Origin: Boswellia sacra
Taxonomy: Eukaryota > Streptophyta > Magnoliopsida > Sapindales > Burseraceae
Length of the DNA: 64,000 nt
NCBI GenBank assembly: GCA_013180625.2
Contig: SNVD02010242.1
Location: 124,001-188,000, forward strand
Direction of reading: 5' to 3'
Shown: positions 10,607-25,480 of the stretch, piece by piece
How positions within the stretch are numbered: the stretch's first letter is position 1
Layout of the letters: the number at the start of each line of letters is the position of its first letter
Translations under genes and position numbers: made by a program
The notes under the pieces: generated by a model
The model's database searches: none
Seen by the model: only the letters and a program-made list of their open reading frames with translations
What the model was told of the DNA's origin: nothing

Positions 10607-12619
10607 ATATAAGATTAAGATAATAATAATTAAAAAAAAAACAAGACAACGGCAACTTCTGCACAGGAAAAATTGTACCGAATGCAGTCTTTGCAGATAC
10701 TGACGTCAATTTTCATCATCAATTTCAATGGAAATATTAAAAAAAGAGAAAATAAAATGGCAGAAAGAAACGAGTGATTGGGAGCATAGCAGGAGGACAG
10801 TTTAGGAAAATGAAGGATTGGTGCGTGGAAGTCCACCCCGTAAAACTTGTTCTCTTCGGTCAAAACTCCATCTTGTTTACAGTTTAGCTTAGTTTAGTTT
10901 AGATGCCCAACGAATGAACCCCTTTTCCAATGCATCCTCTAATTGTGTACCTGCACGTGTACCCATATGGCCAGCAACGTAGGCTGCCAAGGTGAAATCT
11001 CAAACATATCATTATTCTTATGTGGGATTGGGCTCATCCCATGCCCGAACTATATTTTAAAATAGTTATGAGCCCAAAAGAGTCCACCGAAGAACTTTTG
11101 AAATTAATATTCAACCCTTATTTAATTTTATTTTATTTTTTATCTCATTAGCCTTGTCTCTTGTTTACTAAAGATGAAATTATAATTTAGATGATTTTTC
11201 TTTCGTCAAAATCAAATTTAATTTTTAATACATTTATGGTAAACTTTAATTCATTATCATTTAATTTGAAATTAAATTATTATTTAAGTTTAATACTGTT
11301 TGATATTTTTCAATCTTTTTAAAACGGTTGCATTTCTTAAATTTAAATAATGCTGTCAATGGTACATAAAAAAGAAAAAATTTAATGATTTTAATGATAA
11401 ATAATTATTTTTCCTTATATTATCGAATTCTCAAATTTCATTCCAAAAAATAATCAATCAAAAATTTCTTAAATTTGGTATTTGAAAGGAAGAGAGAGAA
11501 AACAAAATAGATGATTTGGTGTTTAGATTGAAGTTATATGCTTTATTGAAATTTAAAGAGAAATGAAGACAAATAGATTTAATTAGAAAGAAAAATATAA
11601 AAATTGAAAATGAAGTTTACGTGAAAAGAATATGAAATGAAGTTATTATTTTTGAAAAGAAAATAACGAAAAAGGATAGATATATATAAGAAGAGAATGA
11701 GAATTTTTGTTAAGTCCATTCACTCTATATTAATTATTTTATTTATTGTATTTTTATTACAGTTTTATCATCATTTAATTTTGAAATAAGCCTAATGAGA
11801 TGAAAAAATAGGGACTAAATAGGTCTATTATTTGAAATTTAGCCCAGATAATTAGTCCTTTTTTTTTTTAAACCTTTGGAAGGCTGAGACCGGCCCTCAA
11901 AATTCAAAATCATACGAATAGCTCATTACTCGCTTGAGACAAAGCTAGTCTCATATCAAATTACATTTATTTGTATTAATTTGATTTGGATAGTCTTATA
12001 TTTTACCTTATTTTAAATGAAAGATGAGTTTTGAAAAATTTCATTCTTAAGCTTTCCAAAATTCATCAAAAACACCTTCATTGATACATTTTCTTAAGTC
12101 AGCTACTGAAAAATATGAAAATAACTAACAAAATCTATTAGTAAAAGTATAAATCATTTATTTTAAAGTTCTATTTTTCATCGGTAGCATATATTGTCTT
12201 TGATAAATCATTTAAACTCGCAATTTATATTCAGAAAATTAAGCCATTATTAAAGACAAAGAAATTTGAATACTAGTCGACCTGGTTAGTTTAGAGTACA
12301 TGCGAGGGTAATAAACCAATCATGCCACATGAATTAAATCGGGCCGAGTTCCAGAGACCAAAAGCGAAAAAATAGCAAAATGTAGAAGCAAGAGAACAAA
12401 AGACACTAAGAGTTTTCAAACTAAAAGCGTCATTCATATCATCAAGAAGTGCAGAGAATTGAAACAACAAACAGGGATAGAGATGCTTCACCCAAAAGTG
12501 AAAACAGAACATATATGAAGCAATTCGATCATACCACAAGAGAGAACATAACCACATCACAGCATAGAAGAAGTGAGAAGAAAGCAAGAAAATTTATTCA
12601 AGAGCACACACATCCTATC
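10607..12619. other. Intergenic DNA and 3' side of the tubulin gene
   Basis: No coding region is convincing here. The stretch holds the possible transposon at about 11100-11845. The part from about 12300 to 12619 is GC-richer and probably includes the tubulin 3' untranslated region and downstream DNA. ORFs on the plus strand here are antisense shadows. Confidence 0.5.
11100..11845. mobile_element. Possible non-autonomous DNA transposon, about 745 bp
   Basis: Imperfect terminal inverted repeats are visible. The left side reads TTTTTATCTCATTAGCCTT near 11137-11155; read inward, the right side has TTTTTTCATCTCATTAGGCTT near 11790-11808. The AT-rich outer parts are also similar. There are no ORFs inside and no clear target duplication, so the boundaries are approximate. 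Confidence 0.35.
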
Positions 12620-15034
<2,415 letters not shown>

Positions 15035-16777
15035 GACAGGTGGCAGAATAGCTGGCTTTGATGAATCTTTAACTATAATTATAATTTTGGACCGGTTAGA
15101 TTGTTACTGTTTTTATAGGATTCTATTTGGTGGGTTGAAATTCAAAAAAGTAGATATTTTAGTACGTTTAGCGTAATAATAATGATAACAATAGATTCAA
15201 AAATTATTTACAATTTTGACGTTAGTTGAAATTCAAATATAATGCTTATATATTTTGATTTTCAACAGATCCAAATTTTCTTTTAACTGTCTTGTTAAAT
15301 TCGATCTAAATGATAATAATATGTTTTTGTATGAGTTTAAAAAGTGCTAAAAATATATTAACAAATTGCCTTCGTAGGCTTATCATAACGGTAACAATTT
15401 TCTCGTCGGATGGTAAACATTTAATGATAAAATGATCTATATATATTATAGATAGTTGTAGTTTGTATTCTAAGGGTACATGTTAAGGCTCTTAAAAATT
15501 ATATAAATTATTTTAAAATTTGTGTATTTAGTTATTTTTACACAATTTAAGAGAATTTACAATCTTCAATATAATTTACACAAAGTTTTGAGAGTTTAAT
15601 ATGTGCCCTTAAAGCATATGTGAAGAATACCCTCATATCATATCCAATCCAATAGGAAATCAAAATTTGTAATTTGGTTAAATTTTAACACTTCCTCTGA
15701 AATTTAATTATTTTCACATATTATCCTTCATTTAAAATCAAATTGACAATACTCTTAAAAAGGAGATTAAAATAAAATCGTTGTTTTGAAATTATTTGAG
15801 AATTGTGGATGACACCAAATGCCAAACGATAATGACTTGCCATCTATTGAAATGTTCACCAGCATTTGTTTAATTTGTCTAGGTAAAAAGTTCTGAATTG
15901 TGTAACTCATTCACCCTTGACTTTCAAGTTAAGCAAAGTATCTTTTGATCTGGAAAAGATATATACTCTCGACCCTCAAGTTAAATCACTGGCAGCTTTG
16001 CCGAATGGTGGTACCTACCCATTGAAATCTATTCCACATCCACAATAATCACTGCTTGATTTCGGAAAAAGAAAAAAGGGAAAAAGGGCAGCAATTTTAC
16101 AGTTGTTCAAGTTATTATCATTATGATAGGCCCCAAAAATGAAGATTATCGATTGTAAGATTCTTCAAACTAATCCCAAAAGTAGGTAGCTTTAATCAGA
16201 TGAAGATGCACCAAGCATCAAAGATAGACAAAAATCCAATTTGCCATAAATCACAAATGTGAAGTGAGTGTGTATGATTTGATTTTGGCAACTTCTTACG
16301 TAGTACATCTGATGTTAATGCTTCAACTTCTTGGTTAAGCTATCTGCATATTTCTCGTAGTAAATTGCTGTGGAAATTTCCAGCTACTTTTAAAGGAGGT
16401 AATGAAAGGTCATGAAAGCTCCTCATTTTTATGGATGTATAGAATGTTATATTAATTTTACCCTTTAACTGAAAATGAAGATGTGGTCATTTTCATCAAA
16501 TAGGTGGAGGTGGAGCTTACTCAAATTAACTTCTTAATTGCACTCATCACAATCAGTAAAGAAAACGCAACCTAATAAGAGCCCATTGATCCATCAACAA
16601 CCATTCCATTACATCAATTTCTTCCTTTTCACCAGCCATCCACATTCAGTTTTCACACATTGTTCTTCTGGCAAGTTGCTATACAAACACCCAGAAATTG
16701 AAAATGTAACAACAATGCACGCAACTGAGCTTTGGCACTTTCGTAGAACCCTAACTGTGAAGCAGCAATGTTTTACC
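15035..16777. other. Intergenic DNA between tubulin and the receptor kinase
   Basis: It contains a short MITE at 15473-15609. About 16400-16777 is the likely 3' untranslated region of the receptor kinase. No ORF on either strand has recognisable motifs. Confidence 0.5.
15473..15609. mobile_element. MITE, 137 bp, TA target duplication
   Basis: The terminal inverted repeats are AGGGTACATGTTAA on the left and AGGGCACATATTAA read inward from the right, flanked by TA on both sides (15471-15472 and 15610-15611). The TA duplication and small size fit a Tc1/mariner-derived (Stowaway-type) MITE, although the end sequence is not the classical CTCCCTCC. It lies about 680 bp upstream of the tubulin ATG. 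Confidence 0.6.
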
Positions 16778-19700
16778 CTAGCTTCCAACTTCCACAATCT
16801 TCTTTGGACGATTTGATTTGCGGTCCTTCAGCAATTCAACTACCCTTCTCATTGAAGGCCTGTTAAGGGGCAGTGCTGAAGTACACAACAGAGCAACATT
16901 CAAAACTTTCTCAACTTCTTCGTAGTCACAGCTGGATAGTTTCATTCTTTGATCTACAAGTTGGCTCAAATCCCTGCAGCAATTGCTACCAGCATTTTCA
17001 CTTCCGCTTTCAGGAGATGACAGAGCAGCCTCTGTGATCCACTTCACTATATCCTTGTTCTCACCAAAGGAAGCATCATTTGGCCTTTTACCAGTAATTA
17101 ACTCCATCAGCACCACTCCAAAGCTGTAAACATCGCTTTTCTCTGTCACTTTCAGTGTATATGCATACTCTGCAACAATTCAACGCATGCAGGTGAGAAT
17201 TCGGTATCAGTTCATAGTTTCAGGATTGGAATTTACGCACAAAGTTCATAATTATGGGTCCACCGTGTAGCCCAATTACCAAACTATCACTTTCAAGAGT
17301 GCATGCTACATTGATAGGGATTAAGGATATTATGCATTTGGTGGACAACGCATCGTTTTTTTTTTTTTGTTAATTGAAAATAAACATATATAAATAGAGA
17401 TGATACGTAAAATTTGAAAATAAATTACACAAAACTGGAAATATGTATATATAACTTTGATATATATAGGAATTGAAAATGAATATATAAAAAACAGGAA
17501 TAATTAAAATATCATAAATAATAAAAACACTTATATACAATTATTATATAATTATTTAAAACTTTTATATCCTTATTTTTAATATTTAAATTTTATATAA
17601 GATACTATATCATTATACCCAATACGCCTTAATATTACCTCTTATATGTAGATAATAGATCGCAGATTTGAGGGTTTAAGCAGGAAATACTCAAAATTTG
17701 CATCGGGTAGTCTTTAAGGTCTCTGTTAGCTTAGAAAGAAGATCATGTCTTAGAGAATCTGAAGCATATAATTAAAGCAAAAAAATCACAAGAAAAAACT
17801 CACCAGGCGCAATATAACCATAAGACCCAGCAACACGCGACATGGCATCATCACCCTCACCCACTTCACTTTGCAGAGTCTTGGCCAGCCCAAAATCGGC
17901 AACACGTGGCATCATCTCCGAGTCCAACAATATGTTGTTACTCTTCACATCCCTGTGCACGATAGCTGGCACACAATCATGGTGCAAATATGCCAGCCCT
18001 TGAGCAGCGCCTAGTGCTATTGTGAACCGCGCTGGCCAATCGAATAAACCTGCGTTCCCCTTCTCTCCATGCAACACGTCACTCAGACTCCCGTTTTGCA
18101 TATATTCGTACACCAAAATTCTGAAATCTTCGCCGCTGCAACATAGTAATAGTTTCACGATATTGGCATGGCGGACCCGACCCAGTATTTCAATTTCGGA
18201 CCTGAATACGGCTTCGGTTTCCTGTTTCGGTTTACGTTCCCATAGTCTCTTAACGGCTACGATTTGACCACTTTTGAGCTGTACTCTATAAACCTGACCG
18301 GACCCACCTGACCCGATGTAGTTCTCTAGTTTTAAATGCGGAAAAATGTCTTTTTCGGTAAACCCGACCCGTTGGAATGTGATTACTTTCCACGGGCAAT
18401 CATGTTTCTTAATGAATCTGGACTTGGTTTGCAAGAACCAAAAGAGAGACCCGATTAGAAGTATTGCACAAATGGCTGCAATAGCCACAAAGTATTTAGT
18501 TTCGGGTTTGGATTTAGGGCATTGAGGGAGTGGTTTCATGTCGGGGCTGCAGAGATTCGGGTTACCTAATAAACTAAAAACATATAAATTGTGGTCAAAG
18601 CCAGGTGGCACTTTACCGTAGAGTTTGTTATTGGAAACGTTGAACAGATTGAGCTTCAACGTTGTCAACTCAACCGGAATTATCCCACTGAAGAAGTTAC
18701 TGGAGAGATCCAAGCACGTTAAAACCGGTAATTTTCCGAGTTCCGGTGGAATATGACCGGTAAATTGATTGGCTGACAGGTTCAGCACGGTCAAAGCGGT
18801 CAACATATTTAAATTTCTCGGCAAGTCTCCAGTGAGCAAATTTTCTTGCAAGTGAAGCTTCTGTAACTTCTTCAATTGAGTTATACAAGCAGGAACTTCG
18901 CCAAAGAAATTGTTTTGGCTCAAATCAAGTACTTCTAGCTCACCCAAGCTGCATATTTGCGGCGGAATTTCTCCGGTAAAGTTGTTACCGTATATGGCAA
19001 TATCCCCGAGATTGCGAGCGCGAGAAATTAATGGAGAAATCGAGCCTTCAAATCTGTTATTAAACACTTCAAGACGCTCGAGTCCAGGGAGACCCCAAAA
19101 GTTGCCAGGCACTTCACCGGAGAGTTCGTTGTCGCCTGAACGCAGATAATTGAGCGTTTTGCACTCAGCATATGATTCCGGGATTTTCCCTGAAAATCGG
19201 TTGTTGAATATAACAATGCGTCGAAGCTCGTTTTTGAAACAGAGAAACCGGGGCAACTCACCCGTAAAATAATTTGTAGACACATCAAAATCTTTCAAGG
19301 CAGAGTATCTGCCAAGATTTTCAGGTAACTTTCCAGTGAAACTATTGTTGAAAAGCTTTAGTTGAGCCAAGTTCGGATTTGAAGCTAATGTTTCAGGAAT
19401 CTCGCCGGTGAAGTAGTTGTCGTTTAGATCCAATGATTCAAGGCCCATCGCAGCTACATTCCCTGGTAAATTTCCAGTGAGATTGTTGAGTGAGACGTCA
19501 AATCTGAGCAGAGTAGTTAAATTAGCCAAACTTTCGGGTAGTTCACCAGATAATTGGTTCTCATAGAGCTCAATTTGCTTTATACTTCTCAATCCACCAA
19601 TACTGTAAGGAATTTTACCGGATAGAAAATTGCTTGATAAATCAAGATTCGTTAAAGCAACGAGCTTTCCTACAGAATCCGGAATTTCTCCAATGAGATT

Positions 19701-20378
19701 CGAGTTCGCTGCCCAAAAATATTCAAGCTTTGACAGATTTCCGATACTGGAAGGCAAAGGCCCAGGCTTGAATGGATTGTAACCGATCTCCAAGCGACTC
19801 AACTCACTTAGATTGCCCAGAAACGAAGGGATTGAACCGCTGAGAAAGTTCCCTTCAAGTTTAAGAACTCTTAACGCCGGAAACTGACCAAAACTCGCCG
19901 GGATATCCCCTGAAAAGTTATTTTTGGAAAGATCAAGGACTTGTAAGTTACGAAACTCTAACGAAAAATCCGGCAGCTCGCCAATGAATAGGTTGCTGGA
20001 GAGCTCCAAGACTTGTAAGTGCGAGCAAAGGGACAGAGACTGAGAAGACAGAGTCCCATTGAAAAAATTGTCTACTAAGGAGAGGTTTCGGAGCGTCCGA
20101 ACCCGACAGAACCCATATGGAAACCCACCAGAGATATTAACGCTATGGAGGTCAACACCAACTACAGACTGATTTTGACTATCACAAGTAACGCCAGTCC
20201 AGTTGCATGGACTATGGCCGACCCAGCTGCTGAGCTTCCCATCCGGGTCGCCAAGCTGGTCATTCTTGACCCGAATCAAGATCTCCGAGTCCCCAACGAG
20301 AGAGATCACAGGAGAGAAACAATAAGAAAGCAAAAATGATAACACTAGAACCGGTTGGATACTTAGACAATACTGCAT
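16778..20378 (-). CDS. HSL2: LRR receptor-like kinase, HAESA-LIKE 2 type, complete, 988 aa
   Basis: This is a plasma-membrane receptor kinase. HAESA/HSL2 proteins bind IDA-family peptides and control cell separation (abscission, lateral root emergence); this role is known for the family, not shown here. Exons 17804-20378 and 16778-17169 join at CCT|G..AG so that the split codon completes the APE-region motif PEYAYT. Order of domains: signal peptide (residues 1 to about 28), cap with paired cysteines (CNWTGVTC), about twenty LRRs, a transmembrane segment (about 622-645, [20 protein letters not shown]), then kinase with [22 protein letters not shown] and DFG. It has the RD motif and intact catalytic residues. 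Length fits Arabidopsis HSL2 (about 990 aa). The first ATG in frame is 20378. The intron (17170-17803) is AT-rich. Confidence 0.93.
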
Positions 20379-20460
20379 TTGCACTGCACTTGGTTTTCAT
20401 GCATGGAATGGTAACATGTACGAGGAAGAGATGGAGAGGAGAGATGAGTATTGATTAAAT
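20379..20460 (-). promoter_or_regulatory. Leader of the HSL2-like gene with three upstream ATGs
   Basis: The minus strand is CT-rich here (leader-like) and holds ATGs just before the main start. One at 20400 opens an out-of-frame ORF of about 47 codons that overlaps the main start. One at 20404 opens 13 codons. One slightly further up opens 6 codons ending TGA. If the transcript begins upstream of them, they could lower translation of the receptor. The transcription start is not known. Confidence 0.4.
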
Positions 20461-22035
20461 TACTTTGAAAAAGCTCTCGAAATTTCAAAGGGTTCGCATG
20501 GAAAGGGCTGGGAAGTAGGGTGGTGGGTCTTGGCGGTGTTGGCTTTATCTTTATTGGGATTATGTGATTCGAGCCAGTGATTAGTCACGCATTAGGTTGT
20601 ATTGGTAATCAGGAGGTTATAATTGAAGGTCACTAGCTATAGAGTTCCAAGGGAAAGGGACAAAACGGAGTTAATTGAGAGTTGCGTTGTTGTGGATGAC
20701 AGGATGAGTGTGTTTTTGTGTGTGAAATTGGAAAGTACTTTTATGCCCAACAAATCTTGAATTCGATGAACCAAGTCTGAGATCAGTGTAATAATTGGTT
20801 ATTCGGGTATTGCAAAGGAGAACGTGTTAAATGTTCATTTCCATTCAATTAATTGGTACATTCTTCTTCTTTTGACCCCGAGTTTTGGGTCAAAAAAACA
20901 GTTGGCACCCCATGATTGTAAAACTGGACGATGCTTCCATAGTTTAAATCTGTTTGTCGCAAACTTTTATTGCGGTAAGAAAACTTGGAATTTTTTTCGA
21001 AGCGAAAATTTGAAAACCAACTAAAATTAAAAGGATAATTTGAAACAAAAAAAAAAAACTACGTCTAGAAAAGACTAATCCGGTACAACCACAATTAGAC
21101 AAGCCAACAAAAAAAAAAGTTGCCAATCCATCAATATGAGATTGTGATTATAGATCTAAATTTTTTGAAAATATGATTATTTTCAAAAATCCATTCTAAT
21201 TTTGGTTATTTTAAAAGTTTACGCTATACCAAATAAATGTTGTCAAGACTAACTTATCTCACAATACCAATTGTGTGGGATGCCATGTGAACATGTTATT
21301 TATAACTAACGAGTTAAGTTTAATGTTGAGAGATCTTTGTAATTTAACAGTCACAGAGCATCAAGTATTTTCGACCCAAAACTTCTGTGGCCAAATGAAG
21401 ATTCCTCGCCAATTAATAAAAGGGAGGATTTTCATGGTAAGCCACCATGAGCTGAAAGCATTGATGCTTGGATTTCTAAGTGTTTTGAGGTTAGAGAGTT
21501 TGTCAAATGAGGACTGTGTCCAAGGATTCGTTTGCGAAAACTTGAGTAAACATTCCATAGTTCTTGTAATCCAAATTCGGCGATGAAGGGGTGGGGGGAA
21601 GTGGATTTGGTTTGAATTTCGGTTCGAATTCTGCATCAGTATGTAGTTGAAATTGCTCCGTTATTCCTCAGTTTATTCTTTATTTATATTATTACTTTCC
21701 AAATATTTCAAATGCTTTGATTACTGGAAATCAAATCCAATTCCTTGACACCTTTGTAGACAGTTTAATCTAGTGCAAAAATTGTAATTTACAAATTTGG
21801 TTACGAATTTAGAGAGAGTTATAATTAGGAAAACAGGTGGACATACTGTTGCTGCATTTAATCGGAAAGCTTTATGATGAGTGCGTTTTGCAGTGGAAAG
21901 ATGGAAGTGCGGAACGTCAAAGAAATGATTTCAAAAGTGAGATTGAATCACTTTAAAAGTTAAATTTGGGTATTTGAATAGAAGGGGCATGCATGTTCCA
22001 TTTCTGGGCGCATGAGATTCATTGAAAAGAGAGGT
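20461..22035. other. Intergenic DNA upstream of the HSL2-like gene
   Basis: This is promoter-side DNA followed by mixed intergenic sequence. Overlapping ORFs of about 100 codons occur on both strands near 21275-21636, where composition is closer to coding, but neither has a motif I recognise or a convincing gene structure. It may be an old gene fragment. Confidence 0.35.
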
Positions 22036-22624
22036 AATGCCACGAACCTTTTCGAGTTATATCGAGATTTCCTGCAACCACTTCTAGTTATGAAAATTTC
22101 ACATATTTCTCTTTTGTATTAAGAATTGTTAAAATTTCGTTAAAAAATCTAAAATTTTCAAAATCACCATAATTGAATATTAAAAAATATTTAAAATTCT
22201 AAAAAACAAAAATTAAAATTAGAAAAATAAAGAAATTGTCCTTAAAGACTTAAACTTTAAAAAACAATTTTTTACTTGCACAAATACGAATTTTTTTAAT
22301 TATTTCAATATTTTAATATAATTTTTTTAATAAAAAGTTTTTTTAAAAGTTTATATATCACTTTTTGTGGTAGTAATTTTTTAAAAAATGTTTTGGGGTA
22401 GGGTTTGTAGAAGACTATTAGCAAGTTTTGAGTTTTACTTTTATTTTTTATTTTAAAATTCTGAATATTTTTTAATAGTCAATTAAGGTAATTTATAAAA
22501 ATTTATATTTTTTAACAGAATTTTTAATAGTTCTTAACGAAGATAGAGGATATGTAAGATTTTTAGAATTAGAGGCAATCATGTGAGATTTAGGCGAACA
22601 TTAGAGGAAGTTTGTGGAATTGAT
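22036..22624. mobile_element. Non-autonomous element with long inverted repeats, about 590 bp
   Basis: The two ends are inverted copies over about 200 bp each. The left begins near GCCACGAACCTTTTCGAG and runs through CACATATTTCTC and CGTTAAAAAATCTAAAA. The right, read inward, has TTCCACAAACTTCCTC, TACATATCCTC and CTGTTAAAAAATATAAA. The centre is AT-rich and non-coding. Long terminal inverted repeats resemble Mutator-like MITEs or foldback elements. I could not find a clean target duplication, so ends are approximate. Confidence 0.55.
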
Positions 22625-24548
22625 TCTTGAAAAAATGCATACCACACTTATCGATTTGGGTAGATTAGTTTAGACTTAAAAACTTTAAAAGGTGACACTC
22701 TAATCCTTGTTTTTAATATAAGTGATCAATTTTAAGACTGTTAAGGATATTTTTTGCTAAGATAAATAATTAAGATTTAACTTAGAGAACTTTTGAATCT
22801 AGATGTATTTAACCCGAACTTTAAAAGTAATAATAAAATATTTTATATTAGACGTCAGGACATCAATAATGGTTGCGAGTATTGTAAAGAATATAAATCT
22901 TCCAAAAAAAATAAAAACAAAATGTTAGCATATTGCTATGATAAATGTTGTTGCCTTGTTTGATTGGTGCCTGCTAGTAGTTTATGTTTTAATTTGATTA
23001 AAATGTATGAAATTAATGAATTAAATTTATTGGTTGAGGTATGCAAATCCGATAAAAGATTCTGGTGTTCAAAATCCTGAAACGATGGACAGCAGATCAT
23101 ATTAATAGAGTGAAAAATGCACGGCAAACTACGCAGATTGGGACGAACCCATTTTTGTAAGCCCCATAATGAACATTAACATATTGACATACGCAATAGG
23201 CTAACTTAACATAACATATAACGCATTCAATTTCAGCCTAGATTTCTTCTCAATAGACAAATATACAATTGGGTTAAAGTTTTTGGACTTGCCCAACAAT
23301 TCTACTTGCCTACAAAATCTGCTCTCTTCTCAAAGTCACGGTTAAAATTAAACGCAATTTGGTTTGAGATTTTGTAATTTATGAAGCGTGGGTTCTTGAA
23401 ATGCGAAAGCTAATTAGATTATTATAATATGAGTCAAAGAAGGTAGCTCCTAGAGCAGGATACATAGCTTTGGTAGTAGCAGCAACAAACCGGCAAAGGT
23501 GGGTCTGCGTCGCCGTGAAGAAGCCGTAGTCTGGGTAAGAAGCTCTCAAAATACGTTGTTCGAGGCCTTGCAATCAATGTTTGTCACTAGTATAAAATGT
23601 TTACGTGAACTCAAATGCCTCTCGTTGCCCTACAAGTTGCCTTGAGCCCGGGGAGACGTGTCCATTGCTGTTTGCTTGTACATGTAATGTTCTTGTCAAC
23701 TCAGCTGCTATGCCGTTCAAGGCCCAATTTTCTAGCGGGTTAACGAAATGCTAGCAACAGGCCTTTCTTTTATTGGAACGAATATTAAACACTATTATAG
23801 TGGAAGAAAATTTTTAATTGGGGTTAATTCTATTTTTTATTCCTGTTGTTTATTAAAATTTATTCATTGAATAAGAAAAATATCTTTGTTGATGATTTTT
23901 TTTAAAGTTATTTGTTAATAAAAATAAAATAAATAACTTGATTAAATCTGTTAATATGGGTGTTAAGTCATTTATCTTTTACAATTTTATCATTCTCTTT
24001 TAACAAATATTTAGCATAATTTGATAGTAGAATCACTTTTTTTTTTATGATTTCTAAAAATTTCAACGAGGAGATAGATTTTATTTTCTTAAAGTTACTT
24101 TTCTACTATAACATTAAGGCCCAAAAAAAATTTAAGCATACTCAGTTAAATTGGCTTTATTTCAATAGATTCCATTAATATCCAAAGCCAATTCCATTAC
24201 TTTTAGTATGCTCTGGTGTCATGGACGTTAGTATTGACATAAGATATGTGTAGTCTATCAGTTTTTACTATATATGGAAAGTTGACAAATCACAATCTAA
24301 TAATGTAGAAATTGAAATAGAAGAGAAAAAAGATGGTTTGTAATGATTTTTAGCTTATTCATATTCATAACTTTTAGAAAACCCACTTGAATCCATTTTG
24401 AATTATGTTAATGATTCTACTTTCTGTAATATTAGTTTGATTGACAGAGAATCCAAGTAGATTTATCTATGAATAACCAAAATTAATGTTATAATTCTTA
24501 ATATGATTTTCAATTTAATTATACGTAATTTAAAAATCATAAGATTTT
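22625..24548. other. Intergenic DNA with one unrecognised ORF
   Basis: This is AT-rich DNA without recognisable genes except the ORF at 23379-23573 described separately. A GC-normal patch spans about 23360-23760. Confidence 0.35.
23379..23573 (-). pseudogene. Unrecognised ORF, 64 codons, possible gene fragment
   Basis: The reading frame (…SYPDYGFFTATQTHLCRF…GATFFDSYYNNLISFRI…) has protein-like composition, rich in aromatics and small residues, unlike the surrounding AT-rich noise. It begins at a weak ATG or alternative start with no visible upstream exon or promoter. It ends at a TAA within AT-rich DNA. I do not recognise the family. It may be a fragment of a captured or degraded gene, or a chance ORF in a GC-normal pocket. 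Confidence 0.25.
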
Positions 24549-24700
24549 GAGTGATGTTACTTTTATAAATTAGTTATACAAACTAACGTCATACCATTAT
24601 ATAATCATTATATTACTATCTTTATTAATTTAATTTATTATGAATATGTCTGTTTGTATTAGTGAGTTTGTAGCAAATGTTTGTAAAAGTAGTATTACTC
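24549..24700. mobile_element. MITE, about 152 bp
   Basis: The ends are inverted copies: GAGTGATGTTACTTTTA on the left, and GAGTAATACTACTTTTAC read inward from the right, followed by similar ACAAAC-containing segments. Size and structure are those of a MITE. The target duplication is not clear. A related-looking segment (AGAGCAATGCTATATG) begins an insertion at about 40173. Confidence 0.5.
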
Positions 24701-24959
24701 TAAACTTTTTTGTTTTAATTTTGATTTTCTTATGTTAATCCTAATATCCAAATTACAGGGGCAATTAAGGTTACAAATTATAAGGAGGAATATCATATTA
24801 TGGGTTCTAAGCGTGGGATTCTAATAAGTCCTCGATTAATTTTTTTTGCTACAATATGATTCATTACCTTGGGCATATGTAATGTTATACCAAAAAATAA
24901 AATAAAATAAATGATTAGATTCATGGCTCATTATGGAGGAGAATAAAAAGCTTTTGGCT

Positions 24960-25480
24960 TCTTAACCGAACTCATAGAAAAGAGAAAAAGGCTATAAAAG
25001 GATGTTATAACCTGAAGACCCATGTGATAATAGATAAGTGATTCCATACAAAGACTTCGAGTTAAACAAGTGTTGCCAGAGTAGTTTCATTCAAAGTAGA
25101 AAAAGATTTCTTCAAATATAAACAAGCTTAGATGAGTTCGATTGATAACTCTCATCAAGGGAGATAAGTTTGTCGTCTTATCAATCACAAGATAACTTTA
25201 TTATCTTTTTACGCAACTAATATCCGATACAACTTCAAGGAGAGGATCAAGGCTACAACACTCATCTATAAATAACTTACATTTCTCATAAACCATGTAC
25301 GACCAAAACAAAGAATTAAGCTACTAATCTTCTTTGTCAGACTATTAAAAATATGAGTTTAGTGTCAAAGTGTTTCATTAGCAACACTGCCGACACTCCC
25401 TTCACGTTCGTTTTATTTGTTTTTGGTAGGATCTAGAATCGTTCATAGCAATTCCCTAAAACCCTTCTACGTGTAATGCA
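24960..25480 (+). repeat. Possible solo LTR remnant
   Basis: The stretch has LTR-like architecture. A TATA-type box, CTATAAATAAC, near 25266 is followed about 100 nt later by a segment resembling the tail of gypsy LTRs (TTAGTGTCAAAGTGTTTC ... GCCGACACTCCC). There is no internal domain or second copy in the window. The boundaries and family are uncertain. Confidence 0.3.

Noticed and set aside
18022..20339. Plus-strand ORFs opposite the receptor kinase
   Set aside because: Antisense shadows of the LRR and kinase exon.
20382..20384. Start of the receptor kinase at 20384
   Set aside because: That codon is GTG; the first in-frame ATG is 20378 and begins a good signal peptide.
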